Positions 7,713 to 15,238 of a stretch of 64,000 nt of DNA are shown here, one piece after another. Position 1 is the first letter of the stretch, and each line of letters starts with the position of its first letter. This DNA is from Paenibacillus tundrae (GTDB taxonomy: Bacteria > Bacillota > Bacilli > Paenibacillales > Paenibacillaceae): NCBI RefSeq assembly GCF_036884255.1, contig NZ_CP145605.1:26001-90000 (forward strand). Reading direction: 5' to 3'. The notes beneath the pieces are model-generated. The model did not search any database. It saw nothing but the letters and a program-made list of their open reading frames with translations, and was not told the origin of the DNA. Made by a program: the position numbers and the translations under genes.

Positions 7713-8912
7713 GTGGGCACATTCCAAACAGAAGAGACCCATGAGTCACGATCATCCAGTAAGTCTTTCGCGTTACGGTGGAAGCATGAGAACATGCGTC
7801 AAATGGCATTGATCGCGATATTCTCAATTGCGCTTACAATCATGATCTTGTTAGTCGTATATGGTCAGGCCGGGAAACAAATTTCGCTGGTTATCGATGG
7901 CAAAGCTCAGGCAGTAGAGACTCGTACAGGAATGCTTCAAGAATTGTTAGAGGAGCAGTCAATCACAGTCAGCCCTCACGATCAGGTATCCATGCCCTTG
8001 AATGGGGCGATTGCAGATGGAGACCGTATCGTTATTGAGCGGGCCATTCCAGTAAATATTACGGCAGACGGAGACACCAAGACTCTGTATACAACCGATG
8101 CATCGGTAGAAGAGGTAATTCAAAAGTCAGGTATTGAAATTACAAGCGATGATAAAGTTTACCCTGCGCTCGGAACTTCAATCAAAGAGGATATGAAAAT
8201 CCGTGTAGTGCGTGTAACAAAGCGTACAGTTGATGTGGAGCAGCCCATCGCATTCAAAGTTATCAAAACGGCTGACCCAAGCTTGTACAAAGGTGACAAC
8301 CGCGTCATCGTAAGTGGTAAAGAAGGTACACTTGTACAACACATTGAGAAAGTGTTCCAAGATGGAGAATTAGTCTCCAAAAAGATGGTTGGTAAGTCGG
8401 TTGCGACGAATCGTGTAGATAAAGTCATCGCTGTCGGAACCAAAGCTAAACCTGCACCTGTTGTGAAGGAGCCTGAGATCCAAACGGTATCGGCTAGCAC
8501 TTCGAAGACAAAAACAGCAACAAAAACGGCTTCATCGAACTCGGATAAATCCTCTGCCTCGGGCAGCAAAGTCATTACCGTTTCAGGTACTTCTTTTAAA
8601 TATTCTAAAGTTCTCAAAAATGTGTCTATGACAGCTTACTCTTCAGAAGAGCCTGGCATTGGCACCAAAACAGCCTCCGGTACTCGGGTAACAGAAGGTC
8701 GCACCATTGCGGTGGATCCGAAGGTTATTCCAATCGGCTGGTGGGTATACATTGAAGGTCTCGGTTTCCGTCGTGCCGAAGATACGGGCGGAGCTATTAA
8801 AGGTAATAAGATTGACGTATATTATGACAGTGTGAAGCATGCCATTAACTTCGGACGTAAAAAAGGCAAGACGGTCTATGTGATCGGTCCGGTGAAGCCG
8901 GAAGCGAACTAA
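7713..8912 (+). CDS. yabE: YabE-like cell-wall protein: DUF348 repeats, G5 domain, 3D domain
   Basis: The product of about 399 residues has one membrane anchor near residues 28-50 (ALIAIFSIALTIMILLVVYG). Two DUF348 repeats follow (ISLVIDGKAQAVETRTG; TLYTTDASVEEVIQ), then a G5 domain, a threonine/lysine/serine linker, and a C-terminal 3D domain with three conserved aspartates (TIAVDPKVIPIG, EDTGG, KIDVYY). This is the Bacillus counterpart of resuscitation-factor/endolytic wall hydrolases. GTG 7713 was chosen because AAGGAGG lies eight bases upstream; a GTG at 7629 and an ATG at 7695 are less well placed. Expression is probably governed by the upstream c-di-AMP riboswitch. Confidence 0.9.
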   Translation: MGTFQTEETHESRSSSKSFALRWKHENMRQMALIAIFSIALTIMILLVVYGQAGKQISLVIDGKAQAVETRTGMLQELLEEQSITVSPHDQVSMPLNGAIADGDRIVIERAIPVNITADGDTKTLYTTDASVEEVIQKSGIEITSDDKVYPALGTSIKEDMKIRVVRVTKRTVDVEQPIAFKVIKTADPSLYKGDNRVIVSGKEGTLVQHIEKVFQDGELVSKKMVGKSVATNRVDKVIAVGTKAKPAPVVKEPEIQTVSASTSKTKTATKTASSNSDKSSASGSKVITVSGTSFKYSKVLKNVSMTAYSSEEPGIGTKTASGTRVTEGRTIAVDPKVIPIGWWVYIEGLGFRRAEDTGGAIKGNKIDVYYDSVKHAINFGRKKGKTVYVIGPVKPEAN

Positions 8913-8918
8913 AATCGT

Positions 8919-8947
8919 TTTACTTTGAAATGGGAATGCTATAAAAT
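8919..8947 (+). promoter_or_regulatory. Candidate sigma-A promoter for rnmV-rsmA
   Basis: TTTACT and TAAAAT are separated by 17 bases. The start site would fall near 8954, so the transcript would begin with the hairpin series that precedes rnmV. Confidence 0.45.
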
Positions 8948-8952
8948 ATAAG

Positions 8953-9045
8953 GCATGAATGATTCATGCGGAATATGCGGCGGGAGGGTCTGAAATCAGT
9001 CTCGCCCGCCGTTTGCCAGAGAAGAGGGATATTCCTCTTCTTTTT
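8953..9045 (+). promoter_or_regulatory. Three-hairpin leader ending in a terminator, upstream of rnmV
   Basis: GCATGAAT/ATTCATGC (8953-8969), CGGCGGG/CCCGCCG (8978-8984, 9005-9011) and AGAAGAGG/CCTCTTCT plus TTTT (9020-9045) follow each other closely. The last is a bona fide intrinsic terminator located between the candidate rnmV promoter and the rnmV start. It could simply end yabE, or act as an attenuator for rnmV-rsmA. Confidence 0.6.
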
Positions 9046-9069
9046 GCGTTAGAAAGGAAGAATTGGAAC

Positions 9070-9615
9070 ATGATAAAAGAAGTGATCGTGGTTGAAGGCC
9101 GTGACGATACGGTGGCGATAAGGCGCGCGGTTCAGGCGGATACCATTGAAACAGGCGGATCAGCCATTAATCAGCGGATTCTGAAGCGTATTGCACTTGC
9201 TCAGGAGCGGAGAGGGGTCATTGTTCTGACTGACCCAGATCATGCTGGTGAGCGGATACGGAAAATCATCGCCAATAAGGTACCGGGTTGTAAGCACGCC
9301 TTCATTCCTGAGGCTGATGCAACGCGCAAAGGAGATATTGGGGTCGAGAACGCTTCGCCAGAAGCCATTCGCCATGCCCTAGCACGTGTGCATACGTCCT
9401 ATGAGGGGGCACCGAGTCTGATTGATTGGGAGGATCTCATCGCTGCTGGACTCATTGTGCATCCACAGGCTGCCGCACGACGTATGGAGATGGGGAACAT
9501 ACTCGGCATCGGTTATTGTAATGGTAAGCAGTTTCACAAGCGGTTAAGTGTGTTTCAGATCACCCGAGAAGAATTCTCTGCCGCATTATCGCAAATCGAA
9601 TGTGAAGGATTGTGA
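9070..9615 (+). CDS. rnmV: Ribonuclease M5 (5S rRNA maturase)
   Basis: The 181-residue product has a Toprim domain with IVVEGRDDTVAI (catalytic glutamate) and the DxD motif in VLTDPDHAGERIR. RNase M5 cleaves both strands of the 5S rRNA precursor, assisted by ribosomal protein L18. The ATG at 9070 follows AAAGGAAG at about ten bases and matches the family start (MIKEVIVVEGRDD); upstream extension of the frame runs through the terminator hairpin and is rejected. It sits six bases before rsmA, the usual Firmicute pairing. Confidence 0.94.
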   Translation: MIKEVIVVEGRDDTVAIRRAVQADTIETGGSAINQRILKRIALAQERRGVIVLTDPDHAGERIRKIIANKVPGCKHAFIPEADATRKGDIGVENASPEAIRHALARVHTSYEGAPSLIDWEDLIAAGLIVHPQAAARRMEMGNILGIGYCNGKQFHKRLSVFQITREEFSAALSQIECEGL

Positions 9616-9620
9616 AGTAA

Positions 9621-10523
<903 letters not shown>

Positions 10524-10666
10524 GCATTTCAGTAAAGACAATGCATTTCTTAGAAATTGCCTTCTTGTGAACTGTCATTTGTAAAATCTTAGGTCTTGCA
10601 AGGTAATGTACTAAAATCGGATGAACCAATCCGGGTGCTAGCCCATACGATGGGTTAGAGGTGATT

Positions 10667-11569
10667 ATGTTGATGAATATCGGAGACTTGGTCGTTCGGA
10701 AGTCATACGGAGGAGATGTGACTTTTCGGGTGGAAGGCCTTCAGGTGGACAGTGCTGTTATTAAAGGTACCGAGTTCCGGCTGCTTGCTGATTCCCCGGT
10801 GGATGATTTGATACAGGTTCCATATGAACCGCAGAGCGCTAAGACCCGACAGGCGCATGTTAAGGCTCACCAGACGCTCTCACGTCTACAGCAGAATCGG
10901 ATGGAACAGGCGCAGCGAAATCGAGAAGGATTGGGTCAGGAATGGACCCAGCAGCAAGAACCTGCCTATTTCGAAATGCCTGGCAAAGTGCTTCACCTGG
11001 ACGGAGATCCAAACTATTTGAAAAAAAGTATGAATCTCTACGAACAGCTTCGCGTTCCAGCGGAGGGGCAGTACGTACATGAATCTGCTATGGCCGATAC
11101 GTTGTATCACCTTTTACCGAAGGTTAGGCCAGACATTGTGGTCATTACAGGGCACGATGGCGTGCTGAAGACTCGTCAGCCTTACGATCTGTACAGTCTG
11201 GGGAGCTACAAGAACTCTCAGAACTTTGTGGCAGCAATCCAGGTTGCTCGGCAGTACGAACGTCACTTGGATGCGCTCACCATCGTTGCAGGAGCGTGTC
11301 AGTCTCATTTTGAGGCTCTGCTGCGGGCAGGGGCGAACTTTGCCAGTTCACCAGGCAGAATACTGATTCATGCGCTTGATCCGGTATATGTGGCAGCCAA
11401 AGCCTCCTTTACTTCAGTTAGAGATACGGTGAATATGAATGACATTCTGCATAATACCATTAGCGGAAGCCAAGGTGTGGGTGGGGTAGAAACGCGTGGC
11501 AGTTACCGTGTCGGATTACCTGGATTGAACGATTTATCTACGTTAAAAGTGAACCCATCTGCGGTTTGA
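10667..11569 (+). CDS. yabG: Sporulation-specific protease YabG
   Basis: The product of about 300 residues matches B. subtilis YabG along its length: NIGDLVVRKSYGGDV, FEMPGKVLHLDGDPNYL, RPDIVVITGHDG, AGACQSHFEALLRAGANFASSP and GVGGVETRG are near-identical blocks. YabG is a cysteine protease made in the mother cell that trims coat proteins such as SafA and SpoIVA for transglutaminase cross-linking. ATG 10667 lies five bases after GAGG in AGAGGTGATT; GTG 10661 overlaps that site and ATG 10673 is also possible. A short palindrome, CCCAT-ACG-ATGGG, lies just before the ribosome site. Confidence 0.93.
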   Translation: MLMNIGDLVVRKSYGGDVTFRVEGLQVDSAVIKGTEFRLLADSPVDDLIQVPYEPQSAKTRQAHVKAHQTLSRLQQNRMEQAQRNREGLGQEWTQQQEPAYFEMPGKVLHLDGDPNYLKKSMNLYEQLRVPAEGQYVHESAMADTLYHLLPKVRPDIVVITGHDGVLKTRQPYDLYSLGSYKNSQNFVAAIQVARQYERHLDALTIVAGACQSHFEALLRAGANFASSPGRILIHALDPVYVAAKASFTSVRDTVNMNDILHNTISGSQGVGGVETRGSYRVGLPGLNDLSTLKVNPSAV

Positions 11570-11582
11570 GTTGGTGCGAAGA

Positions 11583-11607
11583 AAGTCCCAGTTCGGGGCT
11601 TTTTTTA
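11583..11607 (+). terminator. Terminator after yabG
   Basis: AGTCCC and GGGGCT form a six-pair stem (one G-U) with a short loop, followed by a run of seven T. Confidence 0.75.
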
Positions 11608-11623
11608 TTTGCAAAAAAATTCA

Positions 11624-11653
11624 TTGACAGAAACTTTTCGATGCTGATATAAT
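11624..11653 (+). promoter_or_regulatory. Upstream veg promoter (consensus hexamers, 18-bp spacer)
   Basis: Perfect TTGACA (11624-11629) and TATAAT (11648-11653) are separated by 18 bases. Confidence 0.75.
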
Positions 11654-11666
11654 AATTAGTTTTGAT

Positions 11667-11695
11667 TTGACATAGACTGTAAATTAAGGTATAAT
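11667..11695 (+). promoter_or_regulatory. Downstream veg promoter (perfect sigma-A consensus)
   Basis: TTGACA (11667-11672) and TATAAT (11690-11695) are separated by the optimal 17 bases. With the upstream promoter it forms a tandem pair, as described for the B. subtilis veg gene. Confidence 0.9.
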
Positions 11696-11722
11696 GGACA
11701 AGAAAAGAGGTGGTCGTCGACA

Positions 11723-11998
11723 ATGGCTAAAAATACGCTGTTGGATATCAAACGCAATCTCGACGCTCATATAGGTCAGAAAATTATGTTGCGGGCTAAT
11801 GGTGGCCGCCGTAAGACTATCGAGCGTACGGGTGTATTGGAAGAAACGTACCCTTCTGTTTTTATTGTTAAGCTTGATGAGGAACAAGAAACCTTCAAGC
11901 GAGTATCTTATAGTTATGCAGATATACTTACGGAGTCGGTGGAAGTCATGGTATTTGATCCAGGCAGCCAGACGCATAGTTCATATATGGAGCCGTAA
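11723..11998 (+). CDS. veg: Veg protein
   Basis: The 91-residue product reads [20 protein letters not shown], then [20 protein letters not shown] and the [12 protein letters not shown] end typical of Veg. In B. subtilis Veg is made in large amounts during growth and stimulates biofilm matrix genes by inhibiting SinR; whether that holds here is unknown. The AGAGGTGG ribosome site and two consensus promoters imply very high expression. A terminator follows at once, so it is monocistronic. Confidence 0.93.
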   Translation: MAKNTLLDIKRNLDAHIGQKIMLRANGGRRKTIERTGVLEETYPSVFIVKLDEEQETFKRVSYSYADILTESVEVMVFDPGSQTHSSYMEP

Positions 11999-12012
11999 GC
12001 ATCGTTTTACAG

Positions 12013-12045
12013 GCGATTCGCCCCACAGGGCGGATCGCTTTTTTA
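12013..12045 (+). terminator. Terminator after veg
   Basis: GCGAT-T-CGCCC pairs with GGGCG-G-ATCGC around a four-base loop, followed by six T. Confidence 0.9.
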
Positions 12046-12084
12046 TTTTCATAAATGAGGAATCCCATCTCCCCATCAAATTAG

Positions 12085-12114
12085 GAATGAGGTTTAGGTA
12101 GTTACGACATACTA
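12085..12114 (+). promoter_or_regulatory. Sigma-G-type promoter of sspF
   Basis: GAATG (12085-12089) fits the sigma-G -35 motif GHATR and CATACTA (12108-12114) fits the -10 motif CATNHTA, with the usual 18-base spacer. The gene downstream is a forespore SASP, which agrees. Confidence 0.75.
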
Positions 12115-12120
12115 CGTATA

Positions 12121-12167
12121 CAGGTTCAAGTGATCTTAAGGATCGCTTCTTCACCATCTTGAGCCTG
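12121..12167 (+). other. Stem-loop in the 5' leader of sspF
   Basis: CAGGTTCAAG (12121-12130) can pair with CTTGAGCCTG (12158-12167) with one G-U pair. Inside, AAGTGATC (12128-12135) can instead pair with GATCGCTT (12141-12148), so two partly exclusive hairpins exist right at the predicted transcript start. Confidence 0.5.
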
Positions 12168-12235
12168 TTCGTACGTCATTTCTGCCATTAACGATCTGGA
12201 CTAATTGATGAGCTTAATCTAAGGGGGATGGTTGC

Positions 12236-12412
12236 ATGAGCCGCAGAAGAAGAAGTGTGATGTCAGAGGAGCTTAAATACGAGCTGGCCAAAGACCTCGG
12301 TTTCTACGATACTGTTCAGCAAGAAGGCTGGGGCGGTATCAAAGCCAAAGATGCGGGCAACATGGTGAAGCGAGCGATCCAACTCGCCGAGCAGGCAGCG
12401 CGCAAATCCTAA
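12236..12412 (+). CDS. sspF: Alpha/beta-type small acid-soluble spore protein SspF
   Basis: This 58-residue product begins [20 protein letters not shown] and continues with [15 protein letters not shown] and [10 protein letters not shown], the signature helices of the SspF branch of alpha/beta SASPs. Such proteins coat and protect forespore DNA. The E-x-G region contains the usual GPR-type cleavage context only in altered form, as in B. subtilis SspF. AAGGGGG lies eight bases before the ATG. It sits between veg and ispE, as in B. subtilis, and has a sigma-G-like promoter and its own terminator. Confidence 0.95.
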   Translation: MSRRRRSVMSEELKYELAKDLGFYDTVQQEGWGGIKAKDAGNMVKRAIQLAEQAARKS

Positions 12413-12435
12413 TTTGGATTTCATCTGGTTTGGAG

Positions 12436-12469
12436 AGCGAGGCAATCCATCAGGATCACCTCGCTTTTT
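12436..12469 (+). terminator. Terminator after sspF
   Basis: AGCGAGG pairs with CCTCGCT, with an inner ATCC/GGAT helix, followed by five T. Confidence 0.85.
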
Positions 12470-12495
12470 CCCCATAGATGCGGAATAGAAATGAC

Positions 12496-12524
12496 TTGAC
12501 AGCCCTATTTTGATATAATATGTT
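12496..12524 (+). promoter_or_regulatory. Promoter of ispE
   Basis: A perfect -35 TTGACA (12496-12501) is followed 17 bases later by TATGTT. A TATAAT in between is only 12 bases from the -35, so it is not the partner. Confidence 0.55.
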
Positions 12525-12553
12525 AAGTTGTCTTAGGGAAAAGGTGAGGACGG

Positions 12554-13417
12554 GTGAACGTCTTGAAAATTTACGAAAAAGCGCCTGCTAAAATTAATTT
12601 AATGCTGGACGTTTTACATAAAAGAAATGATGGATTCCATGAAGTTGAAATGATCATGACTATGGTCGATTTGGCTGATCGATTAGAATTCTCCGAGCTT
12701 CCTCGGGATACAATCTTCATCTCTAGTCAGGCTGGATATATTCCGCTGGATGAGAAGAACTTGGCTTTTCAGGCGGCTAGACTGATCAAAGAACGTTATG
12801 ATGTTCGATCAGGGGTGCATATTCATCTGGATAAGAAGATTCCAGTAGCTGCCGGTCTTGCAGGCGGCAGTAGTGATGCTGCAGCAACGTTGCGTGGCTT
12901 GAATCGTCTCTGGCGTCTTAATATTCCGGATCAGGAGCTTCAAGAGCTTGGAGCCGAACTTGGATCAGATGTACCATTTTGCATTACTGGAGGTACGGCT
13001 CTAGCAACAGGTCGAGGGGAGAAGCTCACGCCAATCCCGAATCCACCGCAATGTTGGGTCATACTGGCCAAGCCGCCTATCAATGTATCTACAGCAGATG
13101 TGTATGGTCGTTTCCGCAGTGACAAGATTGTTCGCCATCCGAGCGCTGCCAAAATGGAACAGGCTATTCGCAATCAGTCGTTTGCTGAGGTATGTGGACA
13201 GATGGGGAATGTGCTTGAGGATGTAACCCTGAAGTTATATCCAGAGGTACTGCATCTGAAGGAAGCCATGATCAAATTGGGAGCAGATGGCGTATTAATG
13301 TCCGGAAGTGGCCCAACTGTGTTTGGATTGGTGTCGAAGGAGTCTAAGGTCGCACGGATCTATAATGGGCTGCGTGGCTTCTGTAAAGAAGTATATGCTG
13401 TGCGAATGCTGACATAG
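12554..13417 (+). CDS. ispE: 4-diphosphocytidyl-2-C-methyl-D-erythritol kinase
   Basis: The 287-residue GHMP kinase begins with [13 protein letters not shown], carries the ATP-binding [20 protein letters not shown] and ends with [12 protein letters not shown], the three canonical GHMP motifs. It phosphorylates CDP-ME in the non-mevalonate isoprenoid pathway. GTG 12554 is taken because AAGGTGAGG precedes it; a TTG at 12563 would remove three residues. The segment [13 protein letters not shown] near the end matches B. subtilis IspE closely. Confidence 0.95.
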   Translation: MNVLKIYEKAPAKINLMLDVLHKRNDGFHEVEMIMTMVDLADRLEFSELPRDTIFISSQAGYIPLDEKNLAFQAARLIKERYDVRSGVHIHLDKKIPVAAGLAGGSSDAAATLRGLNRLWRLNIPDQELQELGAELGSDVPFCITGGTALATGRGEKLTPIPNPPQCWVILAKPPINVSTADVYGRFRSDKIVRHPSAAKMEQAIRNQSFAEVCGQMGNVLEDVTLKLYPEVLHLKEAMIKLGADGVLMSGSGPTVFGLVSKESKVARIYNGLRGFCKEVYAVRMLT

Positions 13418-13433
13418 CATTCGCTTTTAGCAG

Positions 13434-13460
13434 TTGTTCAAAGCGTCCGCTTTTTGAACA
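13434..13460 (+). terminator. Palindrome after ispE: terminator, and possible relic of a repeat element
   Basis: TGTTCAAAGC pairs with GCTTTTTGAACA around a four-base loop, so it can act as terminator for ispE. The sequence also looks like the two ends of the 57632-57837 element joined together. Confidence 0.55.
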
Positions 13461-13510
13461 CATACTTTTGTGATGTACAAACACGTATAAAGGTGATATA
13501 TTTTTATATA

Positions 13511-13523
13511 ATTATTCGGATTT
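13511..13523 (-). promoter_or_regulatory. Candidate PurBox in the purR leader
   Basis: The minus strand reads AAATCCGAATAAT, a 12/13 match to the PurBox consensus AWWWCCGAACWWT bound by PurR. It lies 34 bases before the purR start, where autoregulation would act. A second, inverted box is not clear. Confidence 0.45.
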
Positions 13524-13556
13524 GGATGTTTTCCGTGATCGTGAGGATGGATCTCT

Positions 13557-14384
13557 GTGAAGAAATTAAAACGAAGCGCAAGGCTGGTTGAAATGACGCA
13601 GTACTTATTGTCTAGACCGCATACGGTGATTCCGCTCACCACATTTGCCGAACGTTATGGAGCTGCGAAGTCGTCAATCAGTGAAGATTTGGCGATTATC
13701 AAGGAAGTGTTCGAAGAAGGTGGGTCAGGAGAACTGCAAACGTTGGCCGGAGCAGCCGGGGGAGTCAAGTGGATTCCTAAGGTGTCCAGAGAACTGGCTC
13801 TTACTTTTGCTGAGCGACTCAGTACCCAATTGGAGCAGCCGGATCGGATCTTGCCTGGTGGATACCTCTACATGTCGGATTTGCTTGGTCAACCTGCATT
13901 AATGAATGAAGCAGGCAAAATCTTTGCCACTGCATTTGGTAATATGGGCATTGATGTAGTTATGACGGTAGAGACCAAAGGCATACCACTCGCATATGCG
14001 ACGGGTGCCCAGCTCAACCTGCCTGTTGTGCTCGTGCGCAGGGACCATCAGGCTACGGAAGGATCAGCCGTAAGTATCAATTATGTATCGGGTTCGCATA
14101 AAAGCTTGCATACGATGTCCCTATCGCGCCGGGCGATGCGTGAACATTCGCGAGTACTCATCGTGGATGATTTCATGAAAGCTGGGGGTACGGTTCAGGG
14201 AATGATCGATCTACTGGCCGAATTTAATGCGACTGTAGCTGGTGTAGGGGTCTTGGTTGAATCTGGTTCTATCGATTCAGAAGAACGCCTGTTGACCGAT
14301 TATGTATCTTTGGCGAAGTTGACTGCAGTAGATGCAAAAAGCAGACACATTTCCGTCAAGCCTGGCAACTATTTTGATCTGTAG
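13557..14384 (+). CDS. purR: Purine operon repressor PurR
   Basis: The 275-residue protein has an N-terminal winged helix (RSARLVEMTQYLLS; YGAAKSSISEDLAII) and a C-terminal phosphoribosyltransferase-like domain with LPGGYLYMSDLLG and the PRPP-binding VLIVDDFMKAGGT. PurR represses purine genes and is relieved by PRPP. The GTG start has GAGG ten bases upstream. The yabJ/ridA gene that follows purR in B. subtilis is missing; a stretch of about 190 bases separates purR from spoVG. Confidence 0.95.
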   Translation: MKKLKRSARLVEMTQYLLSRPHTVIPLTTFAERYGAAKSSISEDLAIIKEVFEEGGSGELQTLAGAAGGVKWIPKVSRELALTFAERLSTQLEQPDRILPGGYLYMSDLLGQPALMNEAGKIFATAFGNMGIDVVMTVETKGIPLAYATGAQLNLPVVLVRRDHQATEGSAVSINYVSGSHKSLHTMSLSRRAMREHSRVLIVDDFMKAGGTVQGMIDLLAEFNATVAGVGVLVESGSIDSEERLLTDYVSLAKLTAVDAKSRHISVKPGNYFDL

Positions 14385-14441
14385 AAAGATGACGAATTGC
14401 GTGTCGGGAAAGCTTCTTTTCCATCGACCTGGCACTAACGT

Positions 14442-14533
14442 TGTCGAATTGTGTATTAAATAAAAAAATTCCTGAAATTAGGACATTTTTATGGTTATAA
14501 AAAGAAGGAGTTCGTATAGGCTGTGTGGAATTA
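14442..14533 (+). promoter_or_regulatory. spoVG control region: sigma-H-type promoter and an upstream Spo0A box
   Basis: GAAGGAGTT (14504-14512) and GTGGAATTA (14525-14533), 12 bases apart, fit the sigma-H consensus (RNAGGAWWW / RNNGAATWW) with one mismatch. spoVG is a classic sigma-H gene in B. subtilis. A perfect Spo0A box TGTCGAA occurs at 14442-14448, about 60 bases upstream, in an A/T-rich stretch. Confidence 0.6.
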
Positions 14534-14572
14534 TACACCAAGTTCTGATGGAAAAAGGTGGTGAACACACAC

Positions 14573-14857
14573 ATGCAAATTACGGATGTCAGACTCCGCC
14601 GCGTTAACTCGGAGGGGAGAATGAAGGCTATCGCATCCATTACCATCGATAACGAATTCGTCGTTCATGACATTCGTGTCATTGATGGTAACAACGGAAT
14701 GTTTGTTGCTATGCCGAGCAAGCGGACTCCTGACGGAGAGTTCCGTGATATCGCCCACCCGATCTCTTCCGGTACTCGTGAGAAGATTCAGGCGGCTGTA
14801 TTGACTGAATATGATCGCGCTGCTACTGAGGAAGAAGTCATTGAAGAAGGTGCCTGA
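14573..14857 (+). CDS. spoVG: SpoVG regulatory RNA-binding protein
   Basis: The 94-residue product contains [40 protein letters not shown] and [12 protein letters not shown], the SpoVG core almost unchanged. SpoVG binds nucleic acids, affects septation and sporulation in Bacillus, and is a virulence regulator in other Firmicutes. I chose ATG 14573 because AAAGGTGGTG lies upstream at good spacing; the GTG 14558 overlaps that site. The sigma-H-like promoter upstream agrees with its known regulation. Confidence 0.96.
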   Translation: MQITDVRLRRVNSEGRMKAIASITIDNEFVVHDIRVIDGNNGMFVAMPSKRTPDGEFRDIAHPISSGTREKIQAAVLTEYDRAATEEEVIEEGA

Positions 14858-14879
14858 GAACATTATTGGGGTTCGAAGG

Positions 14880-14916
14880 AAAAGAGAGCCATGTCTTATG
14901 GCTCTCTTTTCTTTTT
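14880..14916 (+). terminator. Terminator after spoVG
   Basis: AAAAGAGAGCCA pairs perfectly with TGGCTCTCTTTT around a seven-base loop, followed by CTTTTT. Confidence 0.93.
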
Positions 14917-15100
14917 GACCGGAATAAGATATATTCAGTATTGAGTTTATTCGCAGAGTAATGTTTCATAACGATTGGTTATGAATGTTGAAAAACAAAA
15001 AAGCGCAGCGTGCGCTTGGTGACAGGGCGGCATCTTAGGAATCATGGGATTCGGTTAAGCTCGCAGGTACACGGCGTATACATATAAGGTCACGATTGTT

Positions 15101-15165
15101 GGTGTCCGCGTTGTTACGCGTGAATACAGGACAGCAAGCGATGAACAAGACCGGCGCAGAGCCGG
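15101..15165 (+). other. Structured glmU leader within a gene-free stretch (14917-15238)
   Basis: No gene lies in 14917-15238. TGTCC (15103-15107) pairs with GGACA (15129-15133) around an inner GCG/CGC hairpin, and CCGGC/GCCGG (15151-15165) forms another. A further hairpin AAGCGC/GCGCTT at about 15002-15017 is preceded by A residues and would work as a terminator only on the minus strand, where no gene is seen. I cannot assign a known riboswitch class. Confidence 0.4.
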
Positions 15166-15238
15166 CTGAACGATACTCATCAATTAGGGATATGCACCCC
15201 GAGAAAGATGGGATTTTCAGAACAGGAGGTCGTGAATT

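Noticed and set aside
10644..10652. CATACGATG, similar to a sigma-K -10, before yabG
   Set aside because: The start site would fall on the yabG ribosome site, leaving no usable leader. The sequence is better explained as the palindrome CCCAT-ACG-ATGGG.
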